This document shows positions 33,195-45,201 of a DNA stretch of 64,000 bases, piece by piece. The DNA is from an uncultured Legionella sp. (lineage in GTDB: Bacteria > Pseudomonadota > Gammaproteobacteria > Legionellales > Legionellaceae). The notes below the pieces were generated by a model. The model had not been told where the DNA came from. It ran no database searches and worked only from the letters and a program-made list of their open reading frames with translations. The stretch is from the NCBI GenBank assembly GCA_902168255.1, contig CABHON010000006.1, positions 62,001 to 126,000 on the forward strand, given 5' to 3'. The number at the start of each line of letters is the position of its first letter. Within the stretch, counting starts at the first letter, position 1. Made by a program: the position numbers and the translations under genes.

Positions 33195-34253
33195 TTAATA
33201 ATAATTTTCGAAGTATGCATTAACTTTTTCAGCAGTAACATCTTTTAATTGACTTGGCTTCCATTGGGGTCGATTGTCCTTGTCTACAATTAACGCTCTA
33301 ACACCTTCATAAAAATCATTATCATTAAGAAAATGTTGTACTAAAACATAGTCTAAGTTTAAACATTCTTCTAATGAAGAAAATTCCATGCGTTTTAATT
33401 GTTCAAAAGTGACTTTTAAGCTTAAAGGTGACTTAGCTTGAATGTCATTTAATGTGTTTTGAATGAGTGAGTTATCAGAAGCAGATTGTTCTAGTTTTTC
33501 AATGATTGCCTCAACTGAGTGTTGAGAGAATATTTCATTAATCCAATGAAAATGAGCTAGTTCTTGCGTTATATCAGTCATTTGGTGAGCGGTTTGCAAT
33601 AAATGTGAGACTTTTCCATGAGCAGCTGCCTTATCACGTAAATCTAATTGATGTAATTGCTCCATTACTATGGGCTGGCTCACAGTATCGATACAATAAT
33701 CGACCAAGTTAAGCGCATACGCTTCTTTTTGAGAAACCCTAGCGCCTGTTAATCCTAAATAAACACCAAAAGAACCGGGACATTGATTAAGCAAATGTCC
33801 TCCACCAACATCAGGAAAGAAACCTATCGCTGTCTCTGGCATGGCAAATTTAAAATTTTCACCTGCTACGCGATGGTGACCATGTAAAGAAATACCCACA
33901 CCACCACCCATGGTAATACCATTTAAAAAGCTAATACAGGGTTTTGCATAATGCGCCAGATGATAATCGAGTTCATATTCTTTCTTAAAAAACTCAAAAA
34001 CATGAGGGTCTTTTTTAAGTCCCGCCTCGTAAAGTGCGCGAATATCACCACCCGCACAAAAGGCTTTCTCACTGGAAGATTGAAGAATAACAGCCAGTAT
34101 GTCAGAATTTTTTTCCCATTGGGTGAGTATCTCCTCAAGAGCCAACACCATATCAAGATTAAGTGCATTGAGCGCTTCCGGGCGGTTTAAGGTAATATAG
34201 CCAAAGTATCCAAATTGACCTTTGATTTCTTCACTTTTAATCCAAGAATTCAT
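33195..34253 (-). CDS. 3-hydroxyisobutyryl-CoA hydrolase (valine catabolism)
   Basis: This 352-residue crotonase-superfamily protein has the HIBCH features: SEKAFCAGGDIRALYE, the oxyanion-hole loop GITMGGGVGISLHGHHRVA, and FAMPETAIGFFPDVGGGHLL with the catalytic Glu and Asp. A C-terminal half is longer than in simple hydratases and ends GVRALIVDKDNRPQWKPS. It removes CoA from 3-hydroxyisobutyryl-CoA in valine breakdown. It starts 4 bp after the upstream enoyl-CoA hydratase, which itself follows an isobutyryl-CoA dehydrogenase-like gene, so three consecutive valine steps are encoded in order. 3-hydroxyisobutyrate dehydrogenase and methylmalonate-semialdehyde dehydrogenase are not in the window. 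Confidence 0.92.
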   Translation of the reverse strand: MNSWIKSEEIKGQFGYFGYITLNRPEALNALNLDMVLALEEILTQWEKNSDILAVILQSSSEKAFCAGGDIRALYEAGLKKDPHVFEFFKKEYELDYHLAHYAKPCISFLNGITMGGGVGISLHGHHRVAGENFKFAMPETAIGFFPDVGGGHLLNQCPGSFGVYLGLTGARVSQKEAYALNLVDYCIDTVSQPIVMEQLHQLDLRDKAAAHGKVSHLLQTAHQMTDITQELAHFHWINEIFSQHSVEAIIEKLEQSASDNSLIQNTLNDIQAKSPLSLKVTFEQLKRMEFSSLEECLNLDYVLVQHFLNDNDFYEGVRALIVDKDNRPQWKPSQLKDVTAEKVNAYFENYY

Positions 34254-34257
34254 GAGG

Positions 34258-35061
34258 TTACTCTCCCTTAAAACAGGCGGTTTTTCTTTCTAAGAAAGCG
34301 GTTACACCTTCTTTTTTATCTTGTGTGGCGCAAGTTAATGCAAAATGTACTGCCTCTAAATGAAGGGCATCCGATAAAGGTAAGTCATACCCTCTGTCGA
34401 TCACTTCTAATACACTTTTGATTGCCAAAGGTCCCATACTCAATACTGTTTTTAAAATAGTTTCAGCACGTGCTAACAATAATGCATGAAGTTCTTCTAT
34501 ATCGTCAGATCCACCCACTACTTCTGTCACTAGTCCCCATTGTAATGCTTCATTCGCTGCAATAAATCGGCCTGTTAGGCATAAATCTAATGCTCTTCCT
34601 TTTCCAACCAAGCGAGCCAAACGTTGCGTGCCGCCATAGCCAGGAATGACGCCTAATTTTACTTCAGGTTGGCCAAACTGTGCTTTAGTGGATGCAATAC
34701 GTAAACTCGCTGACATTGCTAATTCACAACCCCCACCAAAAGCAAAACCATTAATAGCGGCAATGGAAGGTTTGCCCAAGGTTTCTAATGCGCGAAATAC
34801 CTCTTGGCCATGAACTGCAAATTCATATCCCGATTGTGCATTTACTTCCGCTAAACGATTGATATCTGCACCAGCACAAAACGCTTTACCCTCTCCGATA
34901 ATTAATACCGCACGTATATCAGGATTTTTTTTGGCTTCGATAAATTGTACTAATAAAAGATCTAAAACTTCTTGGTTTAAGGCATTTAGTTTATCAGGGC
35001 GATTTAAAACAATTTTTAAAATACCATGGTCGTCTAAGGATGTTTTGATAACTGATGTCAT
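34258..35061 (-). CDS. Enoyl-CoA hydratase (short-chain, valine pathway)
   Basis: This 267-residue crotonase has the normal mitochondrial ECHS1-type layout: LNRPDKLNALNQEVLDLL, GKAFCAGADINRLAEV, GFAFGGGCELAMSASLRIA with the first catalytic Glu, and FGQPEVKLGVIPGYGGTQRLARLVG with the second. It hydrates short enoyl-CoAs, including methacrylyl-CoA from valine. It stands between the ACAD8-like gene (upstream, with the palindromic repeat between) and the HIBCH gene (4 bp downstream), which supports assignment to the valine route. Fatty-acid and tiglyl-CoA hydration are also plausible because the family is broad. Confidence 0.92.
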   Translation of the reverse strand: MTSVIKTSLDDHGILKIVLNRPDKLNALNQEVLDLLLVQFIEAKKNPDIRAVLIIGEGKAFCAGADINRLAEVNAQSGYEFAVHGQEVFRALETLGKPSIAAINGFAFGGGCELAMSASLRIASTKAQFGQPEVKLGVIPGYGGTQRLARLVGKGRALDLCLTGRFIAANEALQWGLVTEVVGGSDDIEELHALLLARAETILKTVLSMGPLAIKSVLEVIDRGYDLPLSDALHLEAVHFALTCATQDKKEGVTAFLERKTACFKGE

Positions 35062-35126
35062 ATTTACCTCTGCGTTGTATGTAGATAGGAAGGACTTTGA
35101 TCGTATTAGAAAATATCTTCGGAGAG

Positions 35127-35285
35127 CGTCATTGGGGGGAAAGTTTTACATAGCAAGCGTAGTGCAGCAATGTAAAACATGACGAAGCAATCCAGTAATG
35201 ATATAAAAATAAACATCGATGTCTGGATTGCCACGTCGCTGTATTGCTTTGTTAACACTCCGCAATACAGCTTCTCGCAATGACG
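35127..35285. repeat. Composite palindromic repeat, copy 2 (inside the valine operon)
   Basis: The outer ends CGTCATTG and CAATGACG are inverted, with the same inner order as the copy at 7067-7245. That order is a TTTTACAT/ATGTAAAA hairpin, then ACATGACGAAGCAATCCAG, then CTGGATTGCCACGTCGCT, then a GTATTGC/GCAATAC pair. The left arm is eroded (GGGGGGAAAG in place of GCGAGGA). It fills most of the gap between two co-directional genes. Confidence 0.75.
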
Positions 35286-35309
35286 TTCTAATAGATAAAA
35301 GCCTTTCCC

Positions 35310-36467
35310 CTATTCGATAACAAAATCTTCGTCTAACAATGCTTGCTTAGCAATAATAGAACGCATAATTTCATTCGTGCCTTCTAAAATTTGATGTACA
35401 CGTAAATCACGAAAATAACGTTCAACAGAATACTCTTTTAAATAGCCATAGCCACCAAATAATTGTAATACCTGATTAGCAATTGAAAAGCCAACATCGG
35501 TTGCATGTTGTTTAGCCATTGCACAAAATAATAGTGCTTTTGGTTGTTTTTTATCTAAACTTGCTGCTGCTTTATAAACGATGAGTCTAGCCGTTTCAAA
35601 TTCGGTCATCAATTCTGCAAATTTAAATTGTAAGACTTGAAAATCCGCGAGTTTGTGACAAAATTGCTCTCGTTCAAAAAGATATTTTTTAGCCATACGA
35701 AGACAAGCTTTTGCGCCCCCTAATGAACAAGCAGCAATATTTACCCGTCCACCATTTAAAGCTTGTAATGCCATTTTAAATCCTTGGCCTTCCTCTCCTA
35801 CTAAATTACTTACAGGTACTTTGCAATTTTCAAAGAACACCATGGTTGTTGGTGAACTATGCCATCCCATTTTCTCTTCTTTCTTTCCAAAACTTAACCC
35901 TGGAGTATCTTTTTCAACTAAAATACAGCTAATTCCATGGTGAGAGCTATCTCCTGTACGGACCATACAAAAATATACATCACTAACAGAACCTCCCGAA
36001 ATAAATGCTTTCGAGCCATTTAGTATATAGTGATCACCTTCTTTAACGGCAGTGGTGCGAAGCGCTGCTGCATCAGAACCTGAAGAAGGTTCTGTCAAAC
36101 AATAACTCGCTAACACCTCCATTTTAGTTAAGCGACTTCCCCATTTAGCACGCAGCTCTTCCGAGGCATACGCATCTAACAATCCGGTAACCATGTTATG
36201 AATTGACATAAAGGCGGCGGTTGGAATGCAAGCCGTTGATAGCTCTTCAAACACTAAAGCAGCATCAAGACGAGATAAATTTGAGCCTCCAATGTCTTCG
36301 CGTGTATAGATTCCAGCTAATCCTAGTGCAGCCGCCTTTTTCAAGGTTTCATAGGGAAATATACTATCTGTATCCCATTTTTCCGCATAAGGAGCCATTT
36401 CATTATCGGCAAAATCTTTTGCCATTTGCTTAATAGCTAACTGCTCATCCGTCCACTCGAAATTCAT
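35310..36467 (-). CDS. Acyl-CoA dehydrogenase, isobutyryl-CoA dehydrogenase-like
   Basis: This 385-residue flavoprotein has FEWTDEQLAIKQMAKDFADNEMAPYAEKWD, then SIHNMVTGLLDAYASEEL and SYCLTEPSSGSDAAALRTTA. KAFISGGSVSDVYFCMVRTG follows, and the end is LQLFGGYGYLKEYSVERYFRDLRVHQILEGTNEIMR with the catalytic Glu. The SIHNM and KAFISGG blocks are those of the ACAD8 group, which oxidises isobutyryl-CoA to methacrylyl-CoA and gives electrons to ETF. Placement ahead of ECH and HIBCH genes agrees with this. It begins 13 bp after the purA stop and probably continues the hflK-hflC-purA transcript. Confidence 0.9.
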   Translation of the reverse strand: MNFEWTDEQLAIKQMAKDFADNEMAPYAEKWDTDSIFPYETLKKAAALGLAGIYTREDIGGSNLSRLDAALVFEELSTACIPTAAFMSIHNMVTGLLDAYASEELRAKWGSRLTKMEVLASYCLTEPSSGSDAAALRTTAVKEGDHYILNGSKAFISGGSVSDVYFCMVRTGDSSHHGISCILVEKDTPGLSFGKKEEKMGWHSSPTTMVFFENCKVPVSNLVGEEGQGFKMALQALNGGRVNIAACSLGGAKACLRMAKKYLFEREQFCHKLADFQVLQFKFAELMTEFETARLIVYKAAASLDKKQPKALLFCAMAKQHATDVGFSIANQVLQLFGGYGYLKEYSVERYFRDLRVHQILEGTNEIMRSIIAKQALLDEDFVIE

Positions 36468-36480
36468 GTGTCACCTCACT

Positions 36481-38707
<2,227 letters not shown>

Positions 38708-38711
<4 letters not shown>

Positions 38712-39937
38712 TTTCTCCCTCCATTGCGAACATCACTTCGTAGATCTTGCTCTTCTCTCCCAGTATTCTCACTTGTCGGTGTAGTAGCAGCAGGATAAAC
38801 AGAAGAAGCGGTATAAGAAGATGTTGTGTCGCGACTGTTAGATGACGCTTTTTTTACAAGAGCCTCTAAAGGTAAATACATCATATTCTTAGAGTTTTTA
38901 TCATCCACAAGCACCTTGCTGGTTTTCGCCAAGACATTTTCCATCATATCCAAGTAAAGTCTTTCTTTCATTATATTTGGCGCATGTATATATTCAGCCA
39001 ATAAATCAGAAAACGCAGCCGTATCACCCTGAGCTTTAAATATCGCTCGTTTCTCATCCGCTAAAGCCGCCGCCATAATACGTCGAGCCTTACCTTCAGC
39101 AATAGGAACAACACTCGCTGAATACGCATAGGCTTGTTCTTTAAAGCGTTTTTCATCTTCTTGTGCATTAATGGCATCATCAAATGCGTCCTGAACCTCT
39201 TCGGGTGCACGTGCAGGCTGTGGTGCAACGCTAGTAATTACAATACCCACTTTATAATTTTCGAGAAGACGATTCAACAAAACTTCTACATTATGTCCCC
39301 ACACTTCACGGCCTTCAGCAATAATTTCATTTAAAGTTGAATGGCCTACCACTTGGCGCAACGCACTCGCTGTTGCCTGTTGAAGGCTTTCTTGCGGATC
39401 CGCCGCATTGAAAAGATAATCTTTCAAATTGCCAATACGGTATTGAATCGCAACGGAAACAGAAACGATATTTTCATCTTTTGTTAACATTTTTGCTGAG
39501 TAAGAATAATCAGACACTTTGTCAACATTCATGACAATCGTATTTTCGATAAAAGGAGGAATCCAATGAGGGCCTGCACCGACGGTTTCTTGATATTTGC
39601 CAAAACGCAAGATAACAGCCTGCTCTGCAGGATCTACAATAAAAATACCTGCTAAACCCCAGACTAAAATTACAACTATTGCAACTAAAGCAGCCAATGA
39701 CCAAGGCTTACCATTAAAAGCAGTTTTTCCTGATTTATCAGAACCAGAAGGAACTTTCCCCCCCGCTCGGTTTTTATCAGCAAAAGCTTCTCCAATTTTT
39801 TTCTTTAGTTGGCGTAATAACGCATCAAGATCAGGTGGCGCATTAGTTGGTTTACGTGGTTTACTCCAAATATCGTGATCCTTATTAGGCGCCTTACCTT
39901 CTTTATCGTCACGCGGCGGCTCATCGTGCCAACCCAT
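38708..39937 (-). CDS. hflK: HflK, FtsH protease modulator (SPFH/band 7)
   Basis: From the ATG at 39937 the protein has 409 residues. It starts MGWHDEPPRDDKEGKAPNKDHDIWSKPRKP, the usual HflK N-terminus, has a Gly/Lys-rich cytoplasmic region and one membrane span (LAALVAIVVILVWGLAGIFIV). The SPFH domain is AEQAVILRFGKYQETVGAGPHWIPPFIE, and the helical arm is rich in Ala and charged residues. The open frame extends 20 codons further upstream, but AGGGG stands 7 bp before 39937. hflC and purA follow. hfq and hflX, often upstream, are replaced here by the NRPS-like gene 110 bp away. Confidence 0.94.
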
Positions 39938-40047
39938 AGTCATTCCCCTAAAAATTAACAAGGGGCTATCATAACATCGCCCAAATCCTAGACGCAAGCA
40001 ATAAAAAAACTAATAGTCCGTTAATTTTTAAGCATGGGTATACGCTT

Positions 40048-41871
40048 CTATGACAAACTCATTTTCTTTTGAATAAGGGAAGCAAGTTCTGCGATCGTAA
40101 TAGAATGAGAAAAAGGGCAATCGATTTTGATAAAAAATGCTTTTTCTATGTGGTTCATTAAATTAATATATAAAATAGAATCCCCACCCACATCAAAAAA
40201 ATGATCAGTAGTATTCACTACTTCCAATGCTAATAAATTTTTCCATATCACCATAAGCTCTAATTCAATAGGATTACATACTTCCTCCCCCTTATCTTTA
40301 TTAGGAAGTAATAATGTGGTGGTATTTAGTGCTTTACGATCTAATTTTCCATTAGGCATTAAAGGTAAAAATTCTAATTTTATAAAGAGACTAGGAACCA
40401 TATAATAGGGTAATCGACCTTTAAGAAACCGGCGTATTTCGGTAACATCGGCTACAGCTTCTGACTCCATTACTATATAAGCAACCAATCTTGTATGTTT
40501 TGCTTCATCTTCACTTACGACCACAATACTTTCTCTAATGGCTGGATGATCATTAAGCGTATTTTCAATATCATTCAATTCAATACGCATTCCCCTTAAT
40601 TTCACTTGACTATCCATTCGTCCTAAAAATTCGATATTGCCATTGGATAAATATCGTCCTTGATCACCAGTTTTATATAATTTAGCCGTTGAAAGTGATT
40701 TAAAAGGATGTTGTATAAACCTCTGCGCTGTTAGATGAGGAGAATTCAAATATCCTCGTGCAACCCCTAATCCTCCAATATAAATTTCACCAATAGTTCC
40801 ATGATCAACCGTGCAATAATTTTCGTCTAATATAAAAATCTCAGTATGAGGAAAAGGTTTTCCTAAAGGAACTACATGATTAATTTTAGCAAATAAACTG
40901 CTGCTTTTCAGTTCATCAAATACTTCTTCAAAATAAGTGCTATCAATGGTTGTCTCAGTTAAGCCATAAGAATTGATAACACGCGTTTTTTTCCCACACA
41001 GTTGTTGTAATTCCCTATATTCATTAATAGACCATGTATCAGAACCTGAAATGATTAACCGCATAAAATCTAATGGTTGGTTATGATGCTTAACGTAATC
41101 CACTAACCTTCTTAATACGGTGGGGACAAATTCTGCACAATTTACTTTTTCTGACAACATTAAAGAATAAAGGTTTTGTGGTTCCAATAAAATTTCCCGT
41201 GGACATAAAACTAACTTTCCCCCTGAACCTAAAGCACGAATTAAATCTCCTGTAAATACATCAAATGAAAAATTAGCCATTTGAAAATGGATGTCTTGGG
41301 AGGTCAGTTGATAAACTGTCTCCCAATCATGATAAGCACTCACCACATTTCCATGAGAAATCATTACTCCTTTTGGTTTCCCTGTAGAACCTGATGTGTA
41401 TAAAATATAAGCTAAATTATCAGAATCCACCGGTACGGTTAGGTTTGTTTTAGAAAAAGAATCGATAGTGTTTAATTCATCATCTATTATAACCTTTTTG
41501 CGAGGGTAATCAGTGAATTGGTTTAATAAGGAGGATTGCGTAAGCAATATCGATGGATTTGTCTCCATTAACATGTAATTAATTCGTTCTGGCGGATAAG
41601 TGGGATCAATGGGAATATAAACACCCCCTGCTTTTAAAATACCTAATATGCCTATGATCATATTTAGAGAGCGATGGACAGAAATAGCCACGAATGTTTC
41701 GGGTTTTATATTCATTTTCTGTAAAAAATGAGCCAGTTGATTAGACTTTTCATTAAGTTCTCTATAAGAGATAGCAATACCATTATAAGATACAGCCAAT
41801 GATTCGGGTGCTAAATAAGCCTGTCTTTCAATAAGTTGATGAATAGTATTTTTATAAACAGAGTGATTCAT
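40048..41871 (-). CDS. Stand-alone NRPS module: adenylation + peptidyl carrier domain
   Basis: This 607-residue protein has a complete amino-acid adenylation domain: LAYILYTSGSTGKPKG (A3), NFSFDVFTGDLIRAL (A4), INSYGLTETTID (A5), YKTGDQGRYL (A7), GRMDSQVKLRGMRIEL (A8) and NGKLDRKAL (A10). A carrier domain follows with the phosphopantetheine site FFDVGGDSILYIN. There is no condensation, thioesterase or reductase domain, so it loads one amino acid onto itself and must hand it to a partner. By eye the specificity pocket begins Asp-Val-x-x-Gly and ends Ile-Asp; this is too uncertain to name the substrate. A TTG 12 bp upstream opens the frame, but GGAG stands 6 bp before the ATG at 41871. It is divergent from a GNAT gene. 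Confidence 0.88.
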   Translation of the reverse strand: MNHSVYKNTIHQLIERQAYLAPESLAVSYNGIAISYRELNEKSNQLAHFLQKMNIKPETFVAISVHRSLNMIIGILGILKAGGVYIPIDPTYPPERINYMLMETNPSILLTQSSLLNQFTDYPRKKVIIDDELNTIDSFSKTNLTVPVDSDNLAYILYTSGSTGKPKGVMISHGNVVSAYHDWETVYQLTSQDIHFQMANFSFDVFTGDLIRALGSGGKLVLCPREILLEPQNLYSLMLSEKVNCAEFVPTVLRRLVDYVKHHNQPLDFMRLIISGSDTWSINEYRELQQLCGKKTRVINSYGLTETTIDSTYFEEVFDELKSSSLFAKINHVVPLGKPFPHTEIFILDENYCTVDHGTIGEIYIGGLGVARGYLNSPHLTAQRFIQHPFKSLSTAKLYKTGDQGRYLSNGNIEFLGRMDSQVKLRGMRIELNDIENTLNDHPAIRESIVVVSEDEAKHTRLVAYIVMESEAVADVTEIRRFLKGRLPYYMVPSLFIKLEFLPLMPNGKLDRKALNTTTLLLPNKDKGEEVCNPIELELMVIWKNLLALEVVNTTDHFFDVGGDSILYINLMNHIEKAFFIKIDCPFSHSITIAELASLIQKKMSLS

Positions 41872-41911
41872 TATGTACTCCAAGCCCCAACGGCCTCTTC
41901 AGCGAAATTTA

Positions 41912-41940
41912 ATTATAAAATAAGGAAGTATCTAAGTAAA
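41912..41940 (-). promoter_or_regulatory. Putative promoter of the NRPS-like gene
   Basis: On the minus strand: TTTACT (41940-41935), 17 bp, TATAAT (41917-41912). The leader is about 35 nt. It is back to back with the GNAT promoter. Confidence 0.5.
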
Positions 41941-41952
41941 CCAGGTAACTCA

Positions 41953-41982
41953 TTGTAAAAAGAGGCACAGATATCGTATAAT
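41953..41982 (+). promoter_or_regulatory. Putative promoter of the GNAT-hybrid kinase operon
   Basis: TTGTAA (41953-41958), 18 bp, TATAAT (41977-41982). The predicted transcript starts near 41989, about 30 nt before the GNAT start codon. Confidence 0.5.
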
Positions 41983-42017
41983 ATAAGGAAATAGGATTTT
42001 TTTATTGCTCATATCAT

Positions 42018-43016
42018 ATGCACCAATTTGTATTTACCCGAAATATTCTTTCTAAAGAAGTTCCTTATCGTTGGCTCTTTCAAACGTCGAAACATCATTA
42101 TAGTAACGTTCGTACCTCCTCATTTTTTTCCTCTCTATTTTTAACGACCAAAACTGATATTAATATTCGCACCATGACAAAAGAGGATCTTGGAATGGTG
42201 ATGAAATGGGCAACACGCGAGGGTTGGAGACCAGGAACTTATGAAGTAGAATCACTGCATGCTGCTGATCCACAGGGATATCGTTTACTCGAAGTAAATG
42301 GACAGCCAGTTGCTTCATTAGCCTGTGTTCGACATTCGCCCACTTTTGCATTTTTGGGTCTATACATGGTACATCCTAAATATCGCGGGTTAGGTTATGG
42401 TAAGCTTTTATGGGATGTGTCAATGGGAACCTTGAAAGATTGTAGTACAATTGGTCTTAATGCGCTAAAAAATCAAGTAGCAAATTATGAAAAATCAGAT
42501 TTCAAATCAGCTACCCTTAATACACGATGGTTCGGCCACTTCAACCATAAAGAGGGCGAAAAACAACCCCCTATTTTGCTGGAAAAACCCATTGAATTGG
42601 TAAAAAATGTTTCTCTTACCAACATCATTGATTATGATACAAGTATTTTTTCAACTCCACGACAGGCTTTTTTATCAAAATGGCTAAAAATGCCAGAATC
42701 TCATGTATTAGCCGCTATTGATTCTGGTAGACTGGTAGGATACGGAGTAGTCAGTAAAACCACCGCAGGCTATAAAATAGCGCCTTTATTTGCTGATTCC
42801 CCTGCTATTGCTAAACAACTGCTCAGCTCCCTCACTAAAAATATTAGTAAAAAAAATATTGTTCATATTGATATTCCGGATAATGCTTTTTCATCCACGA
42901 TGGTTAAACATTTTGGATTAAAAAAAGATTTCGAGACATTACGTATGTATCGCGGCACTTCTCCTCAAATGGATGAGCAGAAAATATTTGGATTAACATC
43001 GCTTGAAATAGGATAG
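42018..43016 (+). CDS. GNAT-family N-acetyltransferase (two-domain)
   Basis: This 332-residue protein has a GNAT domain at about 50-180. It contains INIRTMTKEDLGMVMKWATREGW and the acetyl-CoA-binding strand-loop FLGLYMVHPKYRGLGYGKLLW (R/Q-x-x-G-x-G/A motif as YRGLGYGK). A second half (residues 190-330) has VLAAIDSGRLVGYGVVSK and a FGLKKDFETLRMYRG end. It resembles the C-terminal domain of YitH-type acetyltransferases. The acceptor is unknown. No Shine-Dalgarno precedes the listed ATG, so the first 40 residues are doubtful; the ATG at 42174 (MTKEDLG) is an alternative. The stop is 1 bp before the TTG of the hybrid kinase, so the two are co-expressed; it is divergent from the NRPS-like gene. 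Confidence 0.8.
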   Translation: MHQFVFTRNILSKEVPYRWLFQTSKHHYSNVRTSSFFSSLFLTTKTDINIRTMTKEDLGMVMKWATREGWRPGTYEVESLHAADPQGYRLLEVNGQPVASLACVRHSPTFAFLGLYMVHPKYRGLGYGKLLWDVSMGTLKDCSTIGLNALKNQVANYEKSDFKSATLNTRWFGHFNHKEGEKQPPILLEKPIELVKNVSLTNIIDYDTSIFSTPRQAFLSKWLKMPESHVLAAIDSGRLVGYGVVSKTTAGYKIAPLFADSPAIAKQLLSSLTKNISKKNIVHIDIPDNAFSSTMVKHFGLKKDFETLRMYRGTSPQMDEQKIFGLTSLEIG

Positions 43017-43017
43017 T

Positions 43018-45090
43018 TTGACAACCCTAATGAGAATCAATACCCTGTATTCAAAAAGAAAAAATAACTTAAGAAATACGCTAGTTTCTCGTTTAAAAAA
43101 AAGAATTATTAAAAATAATACTTCAGTAAAAATCGATAAAACATTAAGTGATACTTTTTCACTTTGCTTACTTAATAAACTAAGCCAAAAAGCCAAGGAG
43201 TATATCGGGGAACTCAATCATTATTATGATAGTATCATTGCCTGTATGCCAGGAAATGTATATTGGTTAGATCGAAATTGTGTTCTATTAGGTGGAAATG
43301 ACAATTTAGCCAAGATGTTTGGACTAAACTCACGAACAGAGTTAGTGGGATTGACTTACGGGCAGATGTCCAAATTAGCAAACTGGACCGAAGGACAAGG
43401 AGAGTCTTTTAGACAAGCAGAATTAGAAGTAATGTCAACAGGACAACCTCGCTTTAATGTAGAAGAACCTCCTGTCGTTATTGATGGAAAAACACGTTAT
43501 TACATTTCAAATAAAGTACCTATTTATAATACAAAAAATGAAATTATTGGTGTTGTTGGTATTTCTCTTGATATTACCACTCAAAAAGAATCCGAACAGT
43601 TGAAATTGGAAAACGCCGCACAAAATATTCAAATCCAAGAACAAATGAAGTTTAAAAAAATAGTGGCTCAAGCAGCGCATGACGGTCGCTCCCCTATTAG
43701 TTCTTTATTAATGTTATCTCATTCAAGTAAAGCTAAAGACATTCCTCAAGAAATTCGTGCCATTATGTCAGATACAGCAAGGCGCGTGAATGATATTTTT
43801 AATAACTTATTGAGTTTATATAATGGAAAGGAACATCAGGATAAACAAACTCCTCAAAAAAGAAGCTTTATTGTTTCTATGGCATTACAACAAGTGCTTA
43901 TTGAAAAAAAACTAGAATTTGAACATAAAGAAATAGCCTTTGAAACTGATTTTGAAGCGAAAGCAGCTTTTAGCTGTTTGAAAATGAATATCAGTAATTT
44001 TCAACGTATGCTTTCCAATCTCATTAATAATGCAGTCGATGCTTTTGAAGGAAAACCGGGTAAAATAAAAATTCACGTAAAAAATAACAAAAACCGTCTA
44101 GTGATCACCCTTATTGATAATGGTAAGGGAATGCCTGAATCTATCAAAGATAAAATCGTAAATCATGTTCCAGTAACTGCAGGCAAAGAATCAGGCAATG
44201 GCATAGGGTTCACCCAAATTTGGGATACTTTATTAGCCAGTGATGGGACCTTAGAGATTATTTCAGAGGTTGGCGCGGGAACCGCTATTACCATTACTTT
44301 TCCTAAAGTCAAAAAACCCATTTGGCTGATAGAACACATCGACTTTAATCCAGATGATATTATTGTTATTTTAGATGACGATACCTCTATCCACGACGCA
44401 TGGGAAACACACTTATCCATGAAAGCACCTACACTTCAGGTTAAGCATTTTGAAAAAGCCGACCAAACAATTAGATTTATTAATGATCTCTCACCAGAAG
44501 AAAAATTACGTATATTTTTATTAAGTGATTATGAACTTTTAGACCAAAATATCAATGGGTTAGATGTTATTGAAAAAACACAGGTCAAACGTTCTCTTCT
44601 TATAACCAGCCGCTTTGATGATGAATCTATTCAGCATGCTGCTACTCTGGCGGGTACTAAAATTTTACCTAAACTTCTGGCTGCAGAAATTACTATTCAC
44701 GTAAAAACACCTCAACTCATTCCTAAAGAAGATGGGTTAAGCGATGTTGAGGTCGTCATTGTTGATGATAGCGAGATAATTCGTCAAAGCATGTCTATGT
44801 TTGCTTTTCCCCAGAGAAAAGTAGAGGTATACGCCAACTCACATGACGTTCTTCAAAATATAAACCGTTATTCAAAAAAAGTATTATTTTGTATTGATGA
44901 GGACTTAGGCGAAGGTTCTATCAGTGGAATATTAATTGCCAAACAGTTGTATGAACAAGGTTTCCATCAGCTCTATTTATTTTCAGGAAGACATTATGAC
45001 ACCCATCAATTACCTCCTTATTTGACTCTTATAAATAAAATGGATTTAGAACGTGTCGCTGAGTTGAATCAACAATTAGATAGCCACTAG
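43018..45090 (+). CDS. Soluble hybrid histidine kinase: PAS-HisKA-HATPase-REC-REC
   Basis: This 690-residue protein has no membrane span. The PAS domain is at about 68-188 (CMPGNVYWLDRNCVLLGGND; KVPIYNTKNEIIGVVGISLDIT). The phosphoacceptor segment VAQAAHDGRSPISSLL has His-221, and the ATPase domain has LSNLINNAVDAF, DNGKGMPES and GNGIGFTQI. Two receiver domains follow: REC1 (about 450-560; VILDDDTSIHDAWE, LLSDYELL) and REC2 (about 580-688; VVIVDDSEIIRQSM, LFCIDEDLGEG, LINKMD). Both keep acidic pockets and a candidate phospho-Asp. The start is a TTG with AGGA 4 bp before it; an ATG at 43030 is an alternative without a ribosome site. Its PAS belongs to the same subtype as those of HK1-3, and it is the only protein in the window with receivers. 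Confidence 0.87.
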   Translation: MTTLMRINTLYSKRKNNLRNTLVSRLKKRIIKNNTSVKIDKTLSDTFSLCLLNKLSQKAKEYIGELNHYYDSIIACMPGNVYWLDRNCVLLGGNDNLAKMFGLNSRTELVGLTYGQMSKLANWTEGQGESFRQAELEVMSTGQPRFNVEEPPVVIDGKTRYYISNKVPIYNTKNEIIGVVGISLDITTQKESEQLKLENAAQNIQIQEQMKFKKIVAQAAHDGRSPISSLLMLSHSSKAKDIPQEIRAIMSDTARRVNDIFNNLLSLYNGKEHQDKQTPQKRSFIVSMALQQVLIEKKLEFEHKEIAFETDFEAKAAFSCLKMNISNFQRMLSNLINNAVDAFEGKPGKIKIHVKNNKNRLVITLIDNGKGMPESIKDKIVNHVPVTAGKESGNGIGFTQIWDTLLASDGTLEIISEVGAGTAITITFPKVKKPIWLIEHIDFNPDDIIVILDDDTSIHDAWETHLSMKAPTLQVKHFEKADQTIRFINDLSPEEKLRIFLLSDYELLDQNINGLDVIEKTQVKRSLLITSRFDDESIQHAATLAGTKILPKLLAAEITIHVKTPQLIPKEDGLSDVEVVIVDDSEIIRQSMSMFAFPQRKVEVYANSHDVLQNINRYSKKVLFCIDEDLGEGSISGILIAKQLYEQGFHQLYLFSGRHYDTHQLPPYLTLINKMDLERVAELNQQLDSH

Positions 45091-45201
45091 GTATATTCTT
45101 CCACCTTAACTTGAGTTGCCTGCAAATAAGATGATATGCTTACTTTGTTTCGGAATAAGGACAGGCTATTTTGATTTTGAATTATTATATAGGTAAAAAT
45201 T

